This document shows positions 6,328 through 7,866 of a DNA stretch of 7,866 nt, in pieces. How positions within the stretch are numbered: position 1 is the stretch's first letter; each line of letters opens with the position of its first letter. A model generated the notes under the pieces. The model worked only from the letters and a program-made list of their open reading frames with translations, was not told where the DNA came from and did not search any database. The stretch is from a bacterium. GTDB taxonomy: Bacteria > UBP15 > UBA6099 > DSWB01. Where the stretch lies: assembly GCA_020061125.1 (NCBI GenBank), contig JAGUYV010000300.1, forward strand, positions 1 through 7,866. The letters run 5' to 3'. Made by a program: the position numbers and the translations under genes.

Positions 6328-7710
6328 TTACTTTGTGATTGACAGTAGCGGAATTGATGGTATGAACACCGCTGTTTTGAATATCTCTTTAAATTCATCC
6401 TTCAAATCGTTTCGACTCTTTTGCATATCACGGCTCATATTAAGGAATTCGATTCTTATTTGTTTATTTTCATCGCCCTGCACGCAATATGTTTTTGCTG
6501 AAACACCAGATACCGCCGGGAAAAGCAGAATATTGTTGCTGCAGTTGTATCTATGGGCATAGGCAAATAACTGGTAAATATCTGCCTGAGAAATCCCGTT
6601 CTTTGAATCTTCTTGATCTGAGAGCAAATATTTCCATTTTGTATCCAATATAAAATGAGTGCCACCCCTGTCGTCATTAATCACAATATCCGGCTTCAGC
6701 CTAAACATTCCTAAAGCCTTTCCATTTGACATCTTCCTCGTCAGCAACCATTTCGCTTTTCCGGCGGCTTGTTTGTGAACGGTGCTTCTTTTTATATCAA
6801 AGTGACTGGAATACTTGTAGATAAATTCCGCCACAAAGTCTTCAAAAAGCCTATCCATCGGGAATAAGAGAGAGAAAGTCTTATTGTCCCCATAGCCGGG
6901 CGCTGGGCTACTGTCCATCAAAAATATTCGGCAGAACTCCAAAAGCGGTATGTACCTTTCGTTGCTTCTGGTTATCTGCACCTTGTCGAAATGGTACTCT
7001 TCGATCTCGAAATCCTCGACGAATTGAAAATATGCAAATGCCTTGAATATCAGATTCGCTACAGATTTCGTCTGTGTAATTTGCAGGAGTCTTTTGCAAG
7101 TCGCTTTCATGATACGGTTAAGCCATGTATCCGAAACATATTCATCGTATTTAATATATGAACGCTCTTTGTGGAACAAATTCTTTTTAATTTGTTCTTG
7201 AATCAGTATTTTTCCTTTTATAAAAAGGGAGTTCTCTTCCTGTGTCCTATACGCATGGTCAATCCCAATCACGAGTTCATCCAGCAGACGCCGTAAGAAA
7301 ATGCCAATAATCGCTTCGAGTAAAGGCATCTTATTAAGACGAAGAGGAGCAAGGTCTCTCTCCCGAATCGGGATTCGTCGTGATAATGACAACATGTATA
7401 GCAAGTTGTTCTGTGCCAAGTCCGCTTTACCATCATCTTCATAGATGAATTGTTTGTCGATTTTAGGCAGTATTTCCACTGTAAGACCTGGAATGTGAAC
7501 AACACCGACATAGTTCAAGGCACTGACATGCTTGATGTTGCTCCAGTCGAAAATCTGTATCCCATGATTCTGCCGTGCATGAGCACAGTCAAAAACTTTC
7601 AGCCTGTCTATCAGCTTCCGGTTTCCCTGCGTTATCGGGATTCTTCCAAATTCGGGTATCCTGACGATATCCACAGTATCCCCTTCAAGAAACAGCTTTC
7701 TCTCAATCAC
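6328..7710 (-). CDS. mcrC: McrC-type 5-methylcytosine restriction nuclease subunit
   Basis: 460 residues, somewhat longer than E. coli McrC (about 350) but usual for wider McrBC-family members. The C-terminal half carries the PD-(D/E)xK nuclease: PDIVIND (340-346, Asp341), LDTKWK (355-360; Asp356, Lys358) and QADIYQLFAYA (375-385), the Q-x-x-x-Y element typical of McrC. MDRLFEDFVAEFI (285-297, with Glu290) is the usual helix before it. The N-terminal 200 or so residues correspond to the McrB-contacting part. In McrBC, a hexameric McrB GTPase reads methylated DNA and McrC cuts it while stimulating GTP hydrolysis. The GTG start at 7710 overlaps the stop of an upstream frame by four bases (GTGA, 7707-7710), the usual translational coupling of mcrB and mcrC. 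The upstream frame is broken, however, so McrC may be expressed poorly and lack its partner. Codons are AT-rich, unlike the phosphorylase gene, so it is probably horizontally acquired. Confidence 0.9.
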   Translation of the reverse strand: MIERKLFLEGDTVDIVRIPEFGRIPITQGNRKLIDRLKVFDCAHARQNHGIQIFDWSNIKHVSALNYVGVVHIPGLTVEILPKIDKQFIYEDDGKADLAQNNLLYMLSLSRRIPIRERDLAPLRLNKMPLLEAIIGIFLRRLLDELVIGIDHAYRTQEENSLFIKGKILIQEQIKKNLFHKERSYIKYDEYVSDTWLNRIMKATCKRLLQITQTKSVANLIFKAFAYFQFVEDFEIEEYHFDKVQITRSNERYIPLLEFCRIFLMDSSPAPGYGDNKTFSLLFPMDRLFEDFVAEFIYKYSSHFDIKRSTVHKQAAGKAKWLLTRKMSNGKALGMFRLKPDIVINDDRGGTHFILDTKWKYLLSDQEDSKNGISQADIYQLFAYAHRYNCSNNILLFPAVSGVSAKTYCVQGDENKQIRIEFLNMSRDMQKSRNDLKDEFKEIFKTAVFIPSIPLLSITK

Positions 7711-7796
7711 TTTTCTTTTGATGAAAAGATGCCGTTAAAATAATCCACAAGCGCACCCTCATCCGCGTTATTGACATCTGCATAAGTAATGCAATA
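7707..7796 (-). pseudogene. 3' remnant of the gene upstream of mcrC, probably mcrB
   Basis: Reading the minus strand, a frame ends at TGA (7709-7707), overlapping the mcrC GTG by four bases. Its last residues are YADVNNADEGALVDY followed by FNGIFSSKEK. The frame is open only up to an in-frame TGA at 7826-7824, 38 codons in all, and has no ATG; a GTG near 7748 would give a 13-residue peptide. A complete mcrB would exceed 1 kb, so what remains is a fragment. The break lies next to the start of a transposase-like gene on the opposite strand, so I set the remnant's left end loosely at the TA dinucleotides at 7783, 7787 or 7795. The identity as mcrB rests on position and overlap; the peptide is too short to recognise by itself. 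Confidence 0.5.
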
Positions 7797-7800
7797 AACT
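7771..7800 (+). promoter_or_regulatory. Candidate promoter for the transposase-like gene
   Basis: A perfect TTGACA at 7771-7776 is followed after 18 bases by TAAACT (7795-7800), a four-of-six match to the -10 box. Transcription would begin near 7807, within the inverted repeat before the gene. The -35 box falls in the remnant of the interrupted gene rather than in the presumed transposon. Confidence 0.35.
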
Positions 7801-7828
7801 TGAGTAACGAGCTTGGAGGTTACTCAAG
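7799..7828. repeat. Perfect 10-base inverted repeat over the transposase ribosome-binding site
   Basis: CTTGAGTAAC (7799-7808) and GTTACTCAAG (7819-7828) are perfect reverse complements around a 10-base spacer. The Shine-Dalgarno sequence GGAGGT (7815-7820) lies in the spacer and first bases of the right arm, and the ATG follows directly at 7829. In RNA this would form a hairpin at the ribosome-binding site; in DNA it could be a binding site for the encoded protein. Confidence 0.7.
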
Positions 7829-7866
7829 ATGCGGCCCAATGGAACAGCCAAAGCACTGGAACAAAG
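7829..7866 (+). CDS. Start of a gene resembling an IS630-type transposase (partial)
   Basis: Only 12 codons fall in the window: MRPNGTAKALEQ, then the sequence ends. The start is well supported by GGAGGT at 7815-7820, eight bases upstream. The opening MRP-x-G-[ST]-x-x-x-LE- is what I remember from the N-terminus of many IS630-family transposases, where it precedes an arginine-rich stretch and a helix-turn-helix. These elements insert at TA. Its opposite orientation and its position against a broken gene fit an insertion sequence. With so few residues the family call is an inference. It could also be another helix-turn-helix protein or an IS with a similar start. Confidence 0.45.
   Translation, partial: MRPNGTAKALEQ

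Noticed and set aside
6233-6562. A 109-codon plus-strand frame opposite the end of mcrC
   Set aside because: Most of it lies opposite the McrC nuclease domain, whose catalytic motifs are clear; no ribosome-binding site or family feature supports it.

Overview
The window reads as chromosomal DNA from a GC-rich bacterium (housekeeping genes rich in G or C at third codon positions, canonical sigma70-type TATAAT boxes, good Shine-Dalgarno sequences), with two AT-rich insertions. The lineage cannot be fixed from sequence alone. The gene mix would suit an environmental, Gram-negative-type bacterium; a PVC or Hydrogenedentes-like genome is only a guess.

Layout, left to right. (1) 1-519: C-terminal end of an M16-family zinc peptidase, plus strand. 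(2) 635-1555: creatininase-family metallohydrolase with its own extended -10 promoter. (3) About 1560-2280: an AT-rich islet holding one unrecognised five-helix membrane protein (1651-2166), its own promoter, and a long imperfect inverted repeat behind the gene. (4) 2403-3155: pirin-family cupin protein with all four metal ligands. (5) 3435-5993: large alpha-glucan phosphorylase (GT35, with N-terminal DUF3417-type domain). (6) 6112-6183: tRNA-Val(TAC) behind a strong promoter. (7) 6184-7866: AT-rich, island-like DNA. It contains an intact McrC-type restriction nuclease on the minus strand (6328-7710), the last codons of the gene that preceded it (most likely mcrB), and, abutting that remnant, the first 12 codons of a plus-strand gene resembling an IS630-type transposase that runs off the window.

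The GC-rich genes look like independent single-gene transcription units: each has its own intergenic leader and they share no obvious pathway. The phosphorylase handles storage or dietary alpha-glucans. The most informative region is the right end. A Type IV (McrBC-like) restriction operon sits directly beside a tRNA gene, the usual kind of island entry point, and its upstream partner appears to have been cut by a transposon a few dozen codons before its stop. That would leave an intact nuclease subunit without its GTPase partner. No CRISPR array, rRNA, integrase or replication origin was seen. I did not find a clearly new system; the lone membrane-protein islet is the least explained gene here.
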